NCBI RefSeq assembly: GCF_037450285.1
Contig: NZ_JAQISN010000005.1
Location: forward strand, 124,001-188,000
Length of the DNA stretch: 64,000 nt
Reading direction: 5' to 3'
DNA from: Erwinia sp. SLM-02
Lineage (GTDB): Bacteria > Pseudomonadota > Gammaproteobacteria > Enterobacterales > Enterobacteriaceae
The notes beneath the pieces were generated by a model. It did no database searches, was not told the origin of the DNA, and worked only from the letters and a program-made list of their open reading frames with translations. Shown here one piece after another: positions 17,128 through 25,989 of the stretch. Positions within the stretch are counted from its first letter, which is position 1. Each line of letters starts with the position of its first letter. The translations under genes and the position numbers were made by a program.

Positions 17128-17889
17128 CTACAGTACGCTGGCCAGGAACTCACGCAGGCGCGGATGCTGCGGACTGTCCAGCAGCGTGCGGGCATCGCCG
17201 CTTTCCACAATCGCGCCGTTATCCATAAACACGATGTTGTCCGCCACTTCGCGGGCAAAGCCGATCTCATGGGTGACCACCACCATGGTGATGCCCGAAT
17301 GCGCCAGCTGCTTCATCACCTGCAGCACTTCACCGACCAGCTCCGGATCCAGCGCCGAGGTAGGTTCATCAAACAGCATCACGCCCGGCTCCATCGCCAG
17401 CGCGCGGGCAATCGCCACGCGCTGCTGCTGGCCGCCGGACAGCTCACGCGGCCAGGCGCTGACGCGATGCGCCAGGCCCACCTGATCGAGCAGCTTCAGC
17501 GCACGCGCTTCCACCACCTGGCGCTTCTCCTTGCGGATACGCAGCGGTGCGTCCATCACGTTCTGCAGCACGGTACGGTGCGGGAACAGGTTGAACTGCT
17601 GAAACACCATGCCGATGCTCTGACGCTGCAGGGCCACCTGATGCTCCGCCAGCTCAACCAGATGCTGGCCTTTACGGCGGTAGCCGACCAGCGCCTCGCC
17701 GACGTGGATGGTGCCGGCATCGAGTTTTTCCAGATGATTGATGCAGCGCAGCAGCGTCGATTTCCCCGAGCCGGACGGCCCGAGGATCACCGTCACCGAA
17801 CCTGCGGCGATATCCAGATTGATATCGTGCAGCACCGTCCTGCCGGAAAACTGTTTGCGGATGCCGCGCAGTCTGATCGGTTCACTCAT
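17128..17889 (-). CDS. Polar amino acid ABC transporter ATP-binding protein (GlnQ/HisP type)
   Basis: A 253-residue ATPase with Walker A GPSGSGKST near residue 35, signature LSGGQQQRV, and Walker B VMLFDEPTSALD followed by the switch His in VVTHEIG. It overlaps the permease gene by 4 bp and is the last gene of a five-gene minus-strand operon (21051-22373 first). It powers uptake of the ligand bound by the 18785-19681 protein. Confidence 0.93.
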   Translation of the reverse strand: MSEPIRLRGIRKQFSGRTVLHDINLDIAAGSVTVILGPSGSGKSTLLRCINHLEKLDAGTIHVGEALVGYRRKGQHLVELAEHQVALQRQSIGMVFQQFNLFPHRTVLQNVMDAPLRIRKEKRQVVEARALKLLDQVGLAHRVSAWPRELSGGQQQRVAIARALAMEPGVMLFDEPTSALDPELVGEVLQVMKQLAHSGITMVVVTHEIGFAREVADNIVFMDNGAIVESGDARTLLDSPQHPRLREFLASVL

Positions 17890-18788
17890 GACTGATGCTC
17901 CTCAACACTGGCCGCACGGCGGAACCAGCTGCGTTTCACCGGCGCGTTGCCACGGCTGAACCAGGCTTCGACATAATACTGTCCGACGGACAGCACCGAG
18001 GTCATCAGCAGGTACCAGCCGGTGGCCACCAGCAGCAGCGGGATCACCTCGTAGGTGCGCTGATAGATAATCTGCGCTGAGTAGAGCACGTCCTGCAGGG
18101 CAATCACCGACACCACGGCGGTGGTTTTCAGCTGACCGATCACTTCATTCCCGGCGGGCGGCAGAATGGTACGCATCGCCTGCGGCAGCACCGTCTGGCG
18201 GAAAATCTGCCCCGGACGGTAGCCCAGCGCCTTTGCCGCCTCCAGCTGGCCCGGATTCACGCTCTGAATGCCGGCACGGATGATCTCCGCCGCGTAGGCC
18301 GACTGGTGCATCACCAGCGCAATCACCGCCGCGCTGAACGGGCTGATGATCTCGTTAGTGGTGGCGGTCCACACCTCGCCGACAAACGGCAGCGAGAGCG
18401 ACAGCTTCGGATAGAGCGCGGCGATGTTGTACCACAGGAACAGCTGTACCAGCATCGGCACCGCGCGGAAAAACCAGGTATACACCCAGCTCACCCACGC
18501 CAGTACCGGGTTGGCAGAGAGGCGCATCAGCGCCAGAATCGTGCCGCCCGCAAAACCAAACAGCACCGAGATCACCGTCAGCTTGATGGTCATCAGCACG
18601 CCGCTGATAATCGACGCTTCCGTCAGGTTTTCCGCCACCACGTCCCACTCGAAGCGGGGGTTGCTGACCACCGACGATCCCATCAGCGCCACCAGCAGCA
18701 GTACGATCAGGGCGCTGAACCAGCGCCCGTAGTGACGATGCCCGACTATCCGCAGGCCTGCGCCGTCTTCGTCAGGCCGCAGACTCAT
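17886..18788 (-). CDS. Polar amino acid ABC transporter permease
   Basis: A 300-residue HisMQ-type permease with a central transmembrane domain of five helices and the EAA-loop-like EAAKALGYRPGQIFRQTVLPQAMR near residue 190, which docks to the ATPase. N- and C-terminal tails of about 25 residues are hydrophilic. It overlaps both neighbours by 4 bp. A single permease gene implies a homodimer in the membrane. Confidence 0.92.
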   Translation of the reverse strand: MSLRPDEDGAGLRIVGHRHYGRWFSALIVLLLVALMGSSVVSNPRFEWDVVAENLTEASIISGVLMTIKLTVISVLFGFAGGTILALMRLSANPVLAWVSWVYTWFFRAVPMLVQLFLWYNIAALYPKLSLSLPFVGEVWTATTNEIISPFSAAVIALVMHQSAYAAEIIRAGIQSVNPGQLEAAKALGYRPGQIFRQTVLPQAMRTILPPAGNEVIGQLKTTAVVSVIALQDVLYSAQIIYQRTYEVIPLLLVATGWYLLMTSVLSVGQYYVEAWFSRGNAPVKRSWFRRAASVEEHQS

Positions 18789-19681
18789 TTGGCAATCTCT
18801 TCATTCAGACCAGCGCTTTTCACCGCGCCAAAACCGATTTCCCACTTATCGAGGATCTGCTGATAGGTGCCGTCGGCGATCAGCGAGTTCAGTGCCGCCT
18901 GAACCGGTTTTTCCAGCGGCGATGCTTTTGGCAGGGCAATCGACACGATGGTGTCTTCAATGGTGATCTCGCCCGCCAGCGCCAGTGCTTTCACGTGGCT
19001 GGCCTGATAGCGCAGGCCTTCATACGGGCCAAAGAACATCGGCACGCGGCCGCTAATCACCGCCTGCACGCCCGCAGGGCGATCCGGGAAGATCGGAATG
19101 GTGATTTCCGGCTTACCGTCGGCTTTACAGGCGTCGCTGGCCTGCTGCAGGCGCGTCACCTGCGAGGTGCCCGCACCGGCACCGACGGTCTTACCGCACA
19201 GCTCAGGGAAGGTGTTAAACGGCCCCAGTTCGGCATCCTTACGGGAGATCAGCGCCAGCTTGGAGGCGTTATAATAGCCGACGAAATCCACCTGCTGCAG
19301 GCGCTTTTTATTGGCGTCGATATTGGACGCGGCCAGATCGTAGCGGCCGGATTTCAGGCCGGGAATGATGTTGTCAAAGCCGCCGGTATCGCGCCAGTGA
19401 ACCGCGACGCCCAGACGGTCGGCCACCGCGCTGACGATGTCGATTTCGCGCCCGGCGAGGGTTTTATTATCCGCCTGATAGAAGGTGGTCGGCGGCGTAT
19501 TCGGGTTGGTGCCCGCCACGATAAAACCTTTTTTCAGAATGTCGGCGGGCAGCGTGGCGTGCAGGGCAGCATCCGCTTTTGGCTTGACGCTGCTGCTGAA
19601 GGCCACGTCCTGGTCTGCGGCCAGCGCAGAAGTCAGTGGGAACAGGCTCAGAACGGCGGCGGTCAGTACTGTTTTTATCAT
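18785..19681 (-). CDS. Polar amino acid ABC transporter substrate-binding protein
   Basis: A 298-residue SBP_bac_3 protein with a signal peptide (MIKTVLTAAVLSLFPLTSALA). The ligand-binding pattern AGREIDIVSAVADRLGVAVHW and GRYDLAASNIDANKKR is typical of the family. The gene lies 3 bp behind the LLM monooxygenase gene. The ligand is probably a modified or sulfur-containing amino acid processed by the monooxygenase; that link is from gene order only. Confidence 0.9.
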   Translation of the reverse strand: MIKTVLTAAVLSLFPLTSALAADQDVAFSSSVKPKADAALHATLPADILKKGFIVAGTNPNTPPTTFYQADNKTLAGREIDIVSAVADRLGVAVHWRDTGGFDNIIPGLKSGRYDLAASNIDANKKRLQQVDFVGYYNASKLALISRKDAELGPFNTFPELCGKTVGAGAGTSQVTRLQQASDACKADGKPEITIPIFPDRPAGVQAVISGRVPMFFGPYEGLRYQASHVKALALAGEITIEDTIVSIALPKASPLEKPVQAALNSLIADGTYQQILDKWEIGFGAVKSAGLNEEIAK

Positions 19682-19684
19682 GGA

Positions 19685-21034
19685 TTATTCCTTCTCAGTC
19701 GCCAGTGCGGGCACGGCGGCAAAATTTTCTTCCGGCGACGGCAGGCCGAGGTTTTCACGCAGGGTGCTGAACTGATATTCGGTACGGAACAGGCCGCGGC
19801 GCTGGAGTTCAGGCACCACCAGCTCCACGAACAGCTCCAGCTGGTTTGGCAGCACGGCAGGCATGATGTTGAAGCCGTCGGCCCCTTCCTGCTCCAGCCA
19901 CTGCTGGAAGTCGTCGGCGATGTCAGATGCGGTACCGACAATCACGCGGTGGCCGCGCGAACCGGCCGCCACCGCAGCCAGCTGGCGCAGGGTCAGGTTT
20001 TCACGTGCGGCAAGTTCGGTCAGCAGCTTAACGCGGCTCTGCCCGCCTTCAGTGCCGCCAATTTCCGGCACCGGGCCGTCCAGCGGATAGGCGGTCATAT
20101 CCACGCCGAAACGGGCCGACAGCTGTTCGATACCGTTATCGATATCCACCAGTTCGTTCAGCTGGTTCCAGGTTTCCTGCGCTTCCTCGCGGGTGCGGCC
20201 CACGATCGGCATCACGCCCGGCAGGATCAGCAGGTGATCCGGGTGACGACCGGCTTCGCGGACGAACTGCTTCTGGCTGCGGTAGAAGGCCTGGCCCTCT
20301 TCCAGCGATGCCGCCGCGGTAAACACCACTTCGGCGGTTTCCGCCGCCAGCTTCTGCCCGGCAGGGGATGAACCGGCTTCAATGATCACCGGGCGGCCCT
20401 GCGGTGAACGGGCGATGTTCAGCGGGCCCTGCACCTGGAAGTATTTGCCTTTGTGGTTCGCGGCATGAATTTTCGCTTCATCGGAGTAGCGGCCGGACGC
20501 CTTCTCGCGCACGATAGCGCCCTCTTCCCAGCCGTTCCACAGCTTGAAGGTGACGTCGAGGAATTCGCGGGCGATGTCGTAACGCTCGGCGTGTGAAGGC
20601 AGATCGGTGCGGCTGAAGTTACGCGCCGCATCGGTGGAGAACGAGGTCACCACGTTCCACGCCCCGCGTCCACGGCTGATATGGTCGACGGAGGACAGCG
20701 CGCGCGCAAGGTGGAACGGCTCATCGAAGGTGGTGGAGGCGGTCGCCGCCAGGCCGATGTGCTTGGTCTGCACCGCCAGGGCGGAAAGCAGCGTCAGCGG
20801 CTCCAGGCGCGACATGGTGGACGGCAGGCGGTGAACGCTGGTGGCCAGCGCATCGCCGACGAAGAACATGTCAAAACGGCCTTCTTCGCCCTTTTTGGCG
20901 ATCCAGGTGAACCAGTCGACGTCGGTCGGTGAACCCTGAGCGCCTTCTGCGCGCCAGCCACCGACATGATGACCCAGGGCCTGCACAAACAGGCCGAGGC
21001 GCAGCTGGCGTGACGGTGATTTTTCTACGGTCAT
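19685..21034 (-). CDS. LLM-class flavin monooxygenase (NtaA/SnaA/DszA family)
   Basis: A 449-residue luciferase-like FMNH2-dependent monooxygenase. Family landmarks are the N-terminal LGLFVQALGHHVGGWR, GLAATASTTFDEPFHLARALSSVDHISRGRGAWNVVTS and the later RPVIIEAGSSPAGQKLAAETAEVVF. Such enzymes oxidise small N- or S-containing compounds and need a separate flavin reductase, which is not seen nearby. It is co-operonic with an amino-acid importer and an MmgE/PrpD gene, as in sulfur-scavenging clusters of other bacteria. Confidence 0.9.
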   Translation of the reverse strand: MTVEKSPSRQLRLGLFVQALGHHVGGWRAEGAQGSPTDVDWFTWIAKKGEEGRFDMFFVGDALATSVHRLPSTMSRLEPLTLLSALAVQTKHIGLAATASTTFDEPFHLARALSSVDHISRGRGAWNVVTSFSTDAARNFSRTDLPSHAERYDIAREFLDVTFKLWNGWEEGAIVREKASGRYSDEAKIHAANHKGKYFQVQGPLNIARSPQGRPVIIEAGSSPAGQKLAAETAEVVFTAAASLEEGQAFYRSQKQFVREAGRHPDHLLILPGVMPIVGRTREEAQETWNQLNELVDIDNGIEQLSARFGVDMTAYPLDGPVPEIGGTEGGQSRVKLLTELAARENLTLRQLAAVAAGSRGHRVIVGTASDIADDFQQWLEQEGADGFNIMPAVLPNQLELFVELVVPELQRRGLFRTEYQFSTLRENLGLPSPEENFAAVPALATEKE

Positions 21035-21050
21035 GAGAAACCCTTATTCG

Positions 21051-22373
21051 TTATTTGCTGAGCAATGAAATGAGACGATGCAGCGCAGCGTCGCTGCCAA
21101 GCTGTGCATCGTTAAACACGCCCTGCGCCAGAAGCGCAGGCAGCGCGCTGAGACTGTTGCGGAGTTTTGCCTCCACGTCGGTAAAGGCGGCGGCGGTTTC
21201 CTGCCGGGTGACGCGGTGGCTGAGCTGGCTGCCATCGTGCAGGAACAGCGTCACGTGATGGAAACGGCGATCGGGGTCCAGCTCATCGGCCGGGGCCGTC
21301 GGGTCCGGATGGCGGCTGACCCGCGCGGCCAGTTCGGCGATATCGGCTTTGACCGGGGCTTCGGTGTAGTTTTCCAGCGCCACCGACCCATTGATCAGCG
21401 CATCGGCGATGACGTACTCCAGGCTGAAGCGCGCCTCCACGCCGTTCTTCGGCGCAATGATATTCGGCGCGGTATCGGCACCCGGGGGGAAGCTGACCTC
21501 AATACGGTCGATGGCCTGAACATTACCGCCCTGCCCTCTTTCCTCCAGCTGCTGACGCAGCACGAAGGCGGCCTCGGCGGCGCTGTGCGTGCCGCCGCAG
21601 GTCGGGTAGCGTTTAAATTCCAGGCCCGGCGCGACAATACGCCACGGGTTACCCCAGCCCGCCAGCAGCTGTTCCGGCTGCGCGGCATCAAAGCCGAGGA
21701 TCTGCAGGAAGCTTTCCAGCACGCCATCCGGCTGACCGCCAAAACCGGCCTTTGCCAGCTGCACGCTGTTCACCGCGCTGCGCGCCGACAGCCCGGCGTG
21801 CAGCGGCTTCGCCGCCGAGCCAAACTGACTGCGCAGACCGGAGGCCTGGGTTGCGGCCAGCCCGAGGGCTACCTGCGTGGTGTGGACGCTGAGATTCAGC
21901 AGGCGACAGGCGGCACCGGCGGCGGCAATCGTGCCGAGGGTGGCCGTGCTGTGGAATCCGGCGCTGTAGTGGCGGGTACCGATGGCTTTACCCAGCCTGC
22001 CCGCCAGCTCCACACCCACCACATAGGCATCCAGGAAGGCATCAATGCTCACCGTCGGCGAGGCCTTACTCAGCGCCAGCAGCGCGGAGAGCACGACGGT
22101 GGTTGGATGGCCGCGAAAGGTCGGATGATAGTCGTCGAAATCCAGCGCATGGCTGAGGTAGCCCAGCTGCAGCGCAAGGTTTTCCCTGGAATGCAGCGCG
22201 GGGAAGACGCGGATCACCGGCTCCAGCCCGCTGTCGACCACGCTGCCGTACAGCACCGGAAACAGGCAGGCAAAATAATCCTTCGCGCCTTCACGGGCAT
22301 TTTGCCGCTCCGCGTCTCCGGGATGACGGGAGAGAAGCGTTTCGGCCAGCAGTACGGTCAGTGAGTTATTCAA
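21051..22373 (-). CDS. MmgE/PrpD-family protein
   Basis: A 440-residue protein of the 2-methylcitrate dehydratase/iminodisuccinate epimerase/cis-aconitate decarboxylase family. Recognisable segments are LGYLSHALDFDDYHPTFRGHP near residue 70, GRLGKAIGTRHYSAGFHSTATLG and FKRYPTCGGTHSAAEAAF. It is the first gene of the operon, 16 bp before the LLM monooxygenase. Members act on di- and tricarboxylates, so a succinyl- or carboxy-substituted amino acid as pathway substrate is conceivable. The substrate is not assignable from sequence. Confidence 0.88.
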   Translation of the reverse strand: MNNSLTVLLAETLLSRHPGDAERQNAREGAKDYFACLFPVLYGSVVDSGLEPVIRVFPALHSRENLALQLGYLSHALDFDDYHPTFRGHPTTVVLSALLALSKASPTVSIDAFLDAYVVGVELAGRLGKAIGTRHYSAGFHSTATLGTIAAAGAACRLLNLSVHTTQVALGLAATQASGLRSQFGSAAKPLHAGLSARSAVNSVQLAKAGFGGQPDGVLESFLQILGFDAAQPEQLLAGWGNPWRIVAPGLEFKRYPTCGGTHSAAEAAFVLRQQLEERGQGGNVQAIDRIEVSFPPGADTAPNIIAPKNGVEARFSLEYVIADALINGSVALENYTEAPVKADIAELAARVSRHPDPTAPADELDPDRRFHHVTLFLHDGSQLSHRVTRQETAAAFTDVEAKLRNSLSALPALLAQGVFNDAQLGSDAALHRLISLLSK

Positions 22374-22539
22374 AATACACCTTTTTTAACACTGTATTGA
22401 CATAAATCAATATGTTATAAATTAGCTCCATTTTCTTTGCTTCACCGCACCGCAGCCAATAACCAACCGTTATAACCCATTCCTAAATGAACTAAGCAGA
22501 AAGCCCGTAATGGCTATCTTTTCACATTTATTCATTCTA

Positions 22540-22557
22540 TATAGCGGTACTGCTATA
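22540..22557. promoter_or_regulatory. Operator-like palindrome, site 1 (HipB-like regulator)
   Basis: TATAGCGGTACTGCTATA is an 18-bp inverted repeat of the form TATAGC-N6-GCTATA with only one mismatched pair in the spacer. It lies between the divergent MmgE/PrpD operon and the small HTH gene. Confidence 0.65.
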
Positions 22558-22566
22558 AATTCGCTT

Positions 22567-22584
22567 TATCGCATCACTGCTATA
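22567..22584. promoter_or_regulatory. Operator-like palindrome, site 2 (HipB-like regulator)
   Basis: TATCGC-N6-GCTATA repeats site 1 exactly 27 bp downstream with one mismatch in the outer arm, 33 bp before the HTH gene start. It resembles the spacing layout of HipB operators in the hip promoter, though the bases differ. Confidence 0.62.
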
Positions 22585-22616
22585 ATGTGTTTTCACCCAC
22601 AGCAGGATGAGCGCGA

Positions 22617-22862
22617 ATGAAAGTCAGAACGCCAGCCGACTTTGGCATTGTTATCCGCAGTGTTCGCAGTGCGCAGGGTATCAACCAGCAGCATCTGGCC
22701 GAGATCTGTGGCACTACCCAGTCGGCGATTTCCCGGCTGGAAAAAACCGGGGTATGCCATATCGATACCCTGCTGCGCGCCTGTCAGGCACTGCATCTGC
22801 AGCTGGAGATATTCCCCCAGTCGGCGAGGCTGAGCGAAAAAAGCGTGTCCCCGGACTTGTAA
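22617..22862 (+). CDS. Small XRE/HipB-like helix-turn-helix protein
   Basis: An 81-residue protein consisting almost only of a Cro/C1-type HTH: ADFGIVIRSVRSAQGINQQHLAEICGTTQSAISRLEKTG, then a dimerisation helix-strand (TLLRACQALHLQLEIFPQ) as in HipB. No hipA toxin gene follows; the next gene is msrA 64 bp on. Two matching palindromes upstream imply autoregulation and possibly control of the divergent MmgE/PrpD operon. A lone antitoxin-derived regulator is the best call. Confidence 0.82.
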   Translation: MKVRTPADFGIVIRSVRSAQGINQQHLAEICGTTQSAISRLEKTGVCHIDTLLRACQALHLQLEIFPQSARLSEKSVSPDL

Positions 22863-22926
22863 ATGACCCTGGCTGCTCTTATATAGAAAGGCTGATAAAC
22901 GGGGTTTTCCCTGAAGGAGTAAAATA

Positions 22927-23463
22927 ATGGCAACTGAATACGCAACCATCGCAGGCGGCTGTTTCTGGTGTACCGAAGCCGTGTTTAAACAGATCGCGGG
23001 CGTTGAGTCCATCCAGAGTGGCTACATTGGTGGGCATACGGTCGACCCAACCTACCGCCAGGTTTGCAACGGAGATACCGGCCATGCCGAAGCCATTCGT
23101 ATTGGTTTTGACCCGCAGAAGATCGGCTATGGCGATCTGCTGGATATCAGCTTTGCCACTCACGATCCCACCCAGCTGAACCGCCAGGGTAACGATATCG
23201 GCACGCAGTACCGTTCAGCGATCTTCCCGGCCAGTACCGCACAGGAAGAGGAAGCTCGCGCGGCAATCGTTCGCGCCCAGGCCGATCACAGCGACCCGGT
23301 GGTCACGACTATCGAAGAGGATGCGACCTGGTATCCGGCTGAGGACTATCATCAGGACTACTGGGCCGGTGAAGGCCAGGAAAACCGTTACTGCCTGGCC
23401 GTGATCCCCCCTAAGCTGCAAAAACTGCGTAAGCGTTTCGCGGCTAAAACAATCTCAGGCTGA
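22927..23463 (+). CDS. msrA: Peptide-methionine (S)-S-oxide reductase
   Basis: A 178-residue MsrA with the active-site motif GGCFWCTEAVF at residues 9-19 (catalytic Cys first), the QSGYIGG segment and AEDYHQDYW, which holds substrate-binding acidic and aromatic residues. A strong AAGGAG lies 8 bp before ATG. It reduces methionine sulfoxide in oxidised proteins or free methionine sulfoxide, using thioredoxin. The C-terminal resolving Cys would be C158 (NRYCLAV). It ends 4 bp from the convergent MFS gene. Confidence 0.95.
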   Translation: MATEYATIAGGCFWCTEAVFKQIAGVESIQSGYIGGHTVDPTYRQVCNGDTGHAEAIRIGFDPQKIGYGDLLDISFATHDPTQLNRQGNDIGTQYRSAIFPASTAQEEEARAAIVRAQADHSDPVVTTIEEDATWYPAEDYHQDYWAGEGQENRYCLAVIPPKLQKLRKRFAAKTISG

Positions 23464-23467
23464 GCCT

Positions 23468-24862
23468 CTACTCCTCAGCGGTGACAGCACCCTTCAGCGT
23501 ACGACGGGTGCTGCGCCAAGACAGATACCCCAGCCCCGCCCCCAACAGTGACAACAGCGTTAAAATCCCCATTACCCAGCCATAGCCCGTTTCCGCGCCC
23601 GACTGCTGATAAATCTGTGTTGCCATCGTCAGACCCAGCGCCCCCCCGAGATTGTGCAACGTCCAGGAAATTCCAATTCCCTGACCGTGCATCTCATGCG
23701 GCAACGCCCCCAGCGCCGCAGCCACCGATGGCCCGAGGATTGCCCCCCAGCCCGCGCCCATCAGGACAAAAGCCGCGACGGTCAGCAGCAGCGATGGTGG
23801 TGAAGAAAACTGGCTCTGCAAAGCCGCCGAGAGTGCCAGCATCACAAACCCCGCCGTCAGTACCGGCCACGGGCCGACGCGGTCGCTTACCTTTCCTGCC
23901 AGCGGCGACACCAGCGCCATAACCAGCGTCACCGGCAGCAGCATCACGCCCAGCAGAGCCGCACTCAGCGAATAAAGTGCCAGCAGCTTAAACGGCATCA
24001 GCAGAAAGGCTGAACAGTAGAACACCGCCAGCAGGATGGAGAGCCCGCATGCGCGGCGGAAAAGTCGGTTACCCAGCACGCTAAGCTGGATCAGCGGACT
24101 GGGGGTTCGGCGTTCATAGCGGATAAACAGCAGCAGCGATATCAGAGAGATTGCCAGCAGCAGCAGAGAGGCCGGACTGCTTAACCCCCAGCGGCCGATG
24201 TAGACCGACAGCAGCAGAAGGGGAACCAGGCCGCCGATCAGCAGCAGCCATCCCGGATAATCGATGCGCAGACGAGCCGCGTTGCGCTGCACCGCGATTT
24301 TTCCCCGGCAGCAAAAGTAGCTCAATACCATCAGCGGAACGTTAATCAGGAATACCGCACGCCACCCCAGCAGTTCCACCAGCACGCCGCCCGCGACCGG
24401 GCCCAGCGTCAGACCGAATCCATTAGCGGCAAACAGCAGACCCAGTGCCCGCCCGCGCTGTGATTCCGCTATCGACTCAACCAGTATCGCCGCCGTCGCG
24501 GTGTACAGTACCGCGCAGCCGGCCCCCTGTATTAACCGGCTGATAACCAGCATCGGCAGACTGGCCGCCAGCCCGGCGCCCAGCGATGCCAGTGTAAAAA
24601 GCAGCATGCCGCCGTACAGCACTTCGCGCCTGCCGTAGCGATCGGCCAGTCGCGTGGCCATCACCATGCAGCAGCAAAGCGCAATAACAAACACCGTCAT
24701 CACCCACTGCACGGCATCAAGCCCGGCTGGGAAATGCTGCTGTATGGCCGGCAGGGCAGTGTTAACAATGGTGAAGTCCAGACAGCCGGCGAAGCTGGCA
24801 ATGCAGATCCCGGCGATCAATGCGATCTGCTGTTTGGGGGTGTTGTTTAACGAAACATTCAT
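23468..24862 (-). CDS. MFS drug exporter, DHA2 (14-helix) family
   Basis: A 464-residue protein from MNVSLNNTPKQQ; the open frame runs 49 codons further upstream but that part crosses the promoter region and operator. The motif LDFTIVNTALPAIQQHFPAG is the DHA2 motif D1, and MATRLADRYGRREVLYGG is motif A. It is divergent from a LysR gene (24981), with a perfect inverted repeat at 24933-24953 between them. Proton-driven export of a toxic small molecule is likely. Confidence 0.88.
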   Translation of the reverse strand: MNVSLNNTPKQQIALIAGICIASFAGCLDFTIVNTALPAIQQHFPAGLDAVQWVMTVFVIALCCCMVMATRLADRYGRREVLYGGMLLFTLASLGAGLAASLPMLVISRLIQGAGCAVLYTATAAILVESIAESQRGRALGLLFAANGFGLTLGPVAGGVLVELLGWRAVFLINVPLMVLSYFCCRGKIAVQRNAARLRIDYPGWLLLIGGLVPLLLLSVYIGRWGLSSPASLLLLAISLISLLLFIRYERRTPSPLIQLSVLGNRLFRRACGLSILLAVFYCSAFLLMPFKLLALYSLSAALLGVMLLPVTLVMALVSPLAGKVSDRVGPWPVLTAGFVMLALSAALQSQFSSPPSLLLTVAAFVLMGAGWGAILGPSVAAALGALPHEMHGQGIGISWTLHNLGGALGLTMATQIYQQSGAETGYGWVMGILTLLSLLGAGLGYLSWRSTRRTLKGAVTAEE

Positions 24863-24932
24863 CGTGCGTTCCTGAGTTACGAAATCGGTCAGCACAAGGT
24901 TATCGCGTATTTTTTTCTTCATCTGCGCTGAT

Positions 24933-24953
24933 AATTCGTCATACTGACGAATT
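24933..24953. promoter_or_regulatory. LysR-type operator between divergent exporter and regulator
   Basis: Perfect 9-bp arms (AATTCGTCA and complement) flank a TAC spacer, midway between the divergent MFS and LysR genes and 28 bp upstream of the LysR start. This fits a LysR autoregulatory site. Confidence 0.72.
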
Positions 24954-24980
24954 GATGTCGTCCATAACCCAGAGGTAACG

Positions 24981-25883
24981 ATGATCCCCGGCGACAGACT
25001 CAGCGGCATTCGGGCATTTGTGCAGGCCGCGCAGGCGGGCGGTTTCAGTCTGGCCGCCGAGCAGCTTGGTCAGTCGCGCTCAACGGTGGGCAAGGCAATA
25101 GCCCGGCTTGAAGCGCGATTGCAGGTTAAGCTCTTTCTTCGCACCACCCGTACGCTGTCGTTAACCAGCGAAGGGCTGCAGTTTTATCAGGACTGTCTGC
25201 GCGTTCTTGCCGATCTCGATGCGGCTGAAAACCGACTGACCGCCCATGCTTCGGTCCCCACCGGCTGCCTGCGGATAGCCGCTCCGCCGCTGTTTGGCGA
25301 AAAACAGGTGATGCCGCTGCTGCTGCCGCTCACGCGCCGCTGGCCCGGCCTGACGCTGGATATGCATTTTTCCACCCGACGTATTGACCTTGCGGAGTCG
25401 GGAATCGATCTGGCCGTGCGCATCGGCAGCCCGGGGCATCACAGCGATCTCACTTCCCGCCAGCTGGGCGTACAGCAGATGCAGCTTTGCGCCTCGCCGG
25501 AATATCTTGCGGCGGCCGGCAACCCTTTATCGCTCGAAGACCTGGCCGGGCACCGGCATATCACACTGCCGGAGCAGGGTCGAACGCAGTCATGGATACT
25601 TGAAAGCAGTGACGGAAAACCCTGCTGGTGGCAGCCCCATGACGGCCTGCGGTTCAGTACGCTGGGCGCGGTTTACAGTGCGGTACTGGACGGATACGGC
25701 ATAGCCCAGCTGCCACAGTGGCTGGTTGGTGAGCATATCCGTCACGGAGAACTGACTGAACTGCTTCCTGAGATGCAGGCTCCCGGTCTGCCTGTTTCTG
25801 CGGTATGGTTAAAAACCGCCGCCATGCCCCAGCGTTTACGCCTGGCCATTGACACGCTGGTCGCCGGTTTCAGCGCGCGATGA
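24981..25883 (+). CDS. LysR-family transcriptional regulator
   Basis: A 300-residue LTTR with N-terminal winged HTH (IRAFVQAAQAGGFSLAAEQLGQSRSTVGKAIARLEARLQ, residues 9-48) and a type II periplasmic-binding-fold effector domain (GCLRIAAPPLFGEKQVMPLL). It is of the subgroup that regulates adjacent exporters or oxidoreductases. Divergent from the DHA2 exporter and followed 106 bp later by an SDR gene, it probably controls both. Confidence 0.92.
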   Translation: MIPGDRLSGIRAFVQAAQAGGFSLAAEQLGQSRSTVGKAIARLEARLQVKLFLRTTRTLSLTSEGLQFYQDCLRVLADLDAAENRLTAHASVPTGCLRIAAPPLFGEKQVMPLLLPLTRRWPGLTLDMHFSTRRIDLAESGIDLAVRIGSPGHHSDLTSRQLGVQQMQLCASPEYLAAAGNPLSLEDLAGHRHITLPEQGRTQSWILESSDGKPCWWQPHDGLRFSTLGAVYSAVLDGYGIAQLPQWLVGEHIRHGELTELLPEMQAPGLPVSAVWLKTAAMPQRLRLAIDTLVAGFSAR

Positions 25884-25989
25884 GCGGGCATTGTTATTCC
25901 CGTGTGGCGGCTATCCAAAGCACAATAAGTCTCTCGCTCTGAGCCGGGGCGGATGGTAGCGTCACTCTCATTTCTGACAAGGAGTGAGT

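Noticed and set aside
18995..20371. 458-codon plus-strand open frame
   Set aside because: Antisense to the amino-acid binding protein and LLM monooxygenase genes; Arg/His/Gln-rich composition of a shadow frame.
21078..22364. 428-codon plus-strand open frame
   Set aside because: Antisense to the MmgE/PrpD gene over its full length; no recognisable motif.
22617..22862. hipBA toxin-antitoxin system
   Set aside because: No hipA gene follows; the next gene is msrA.
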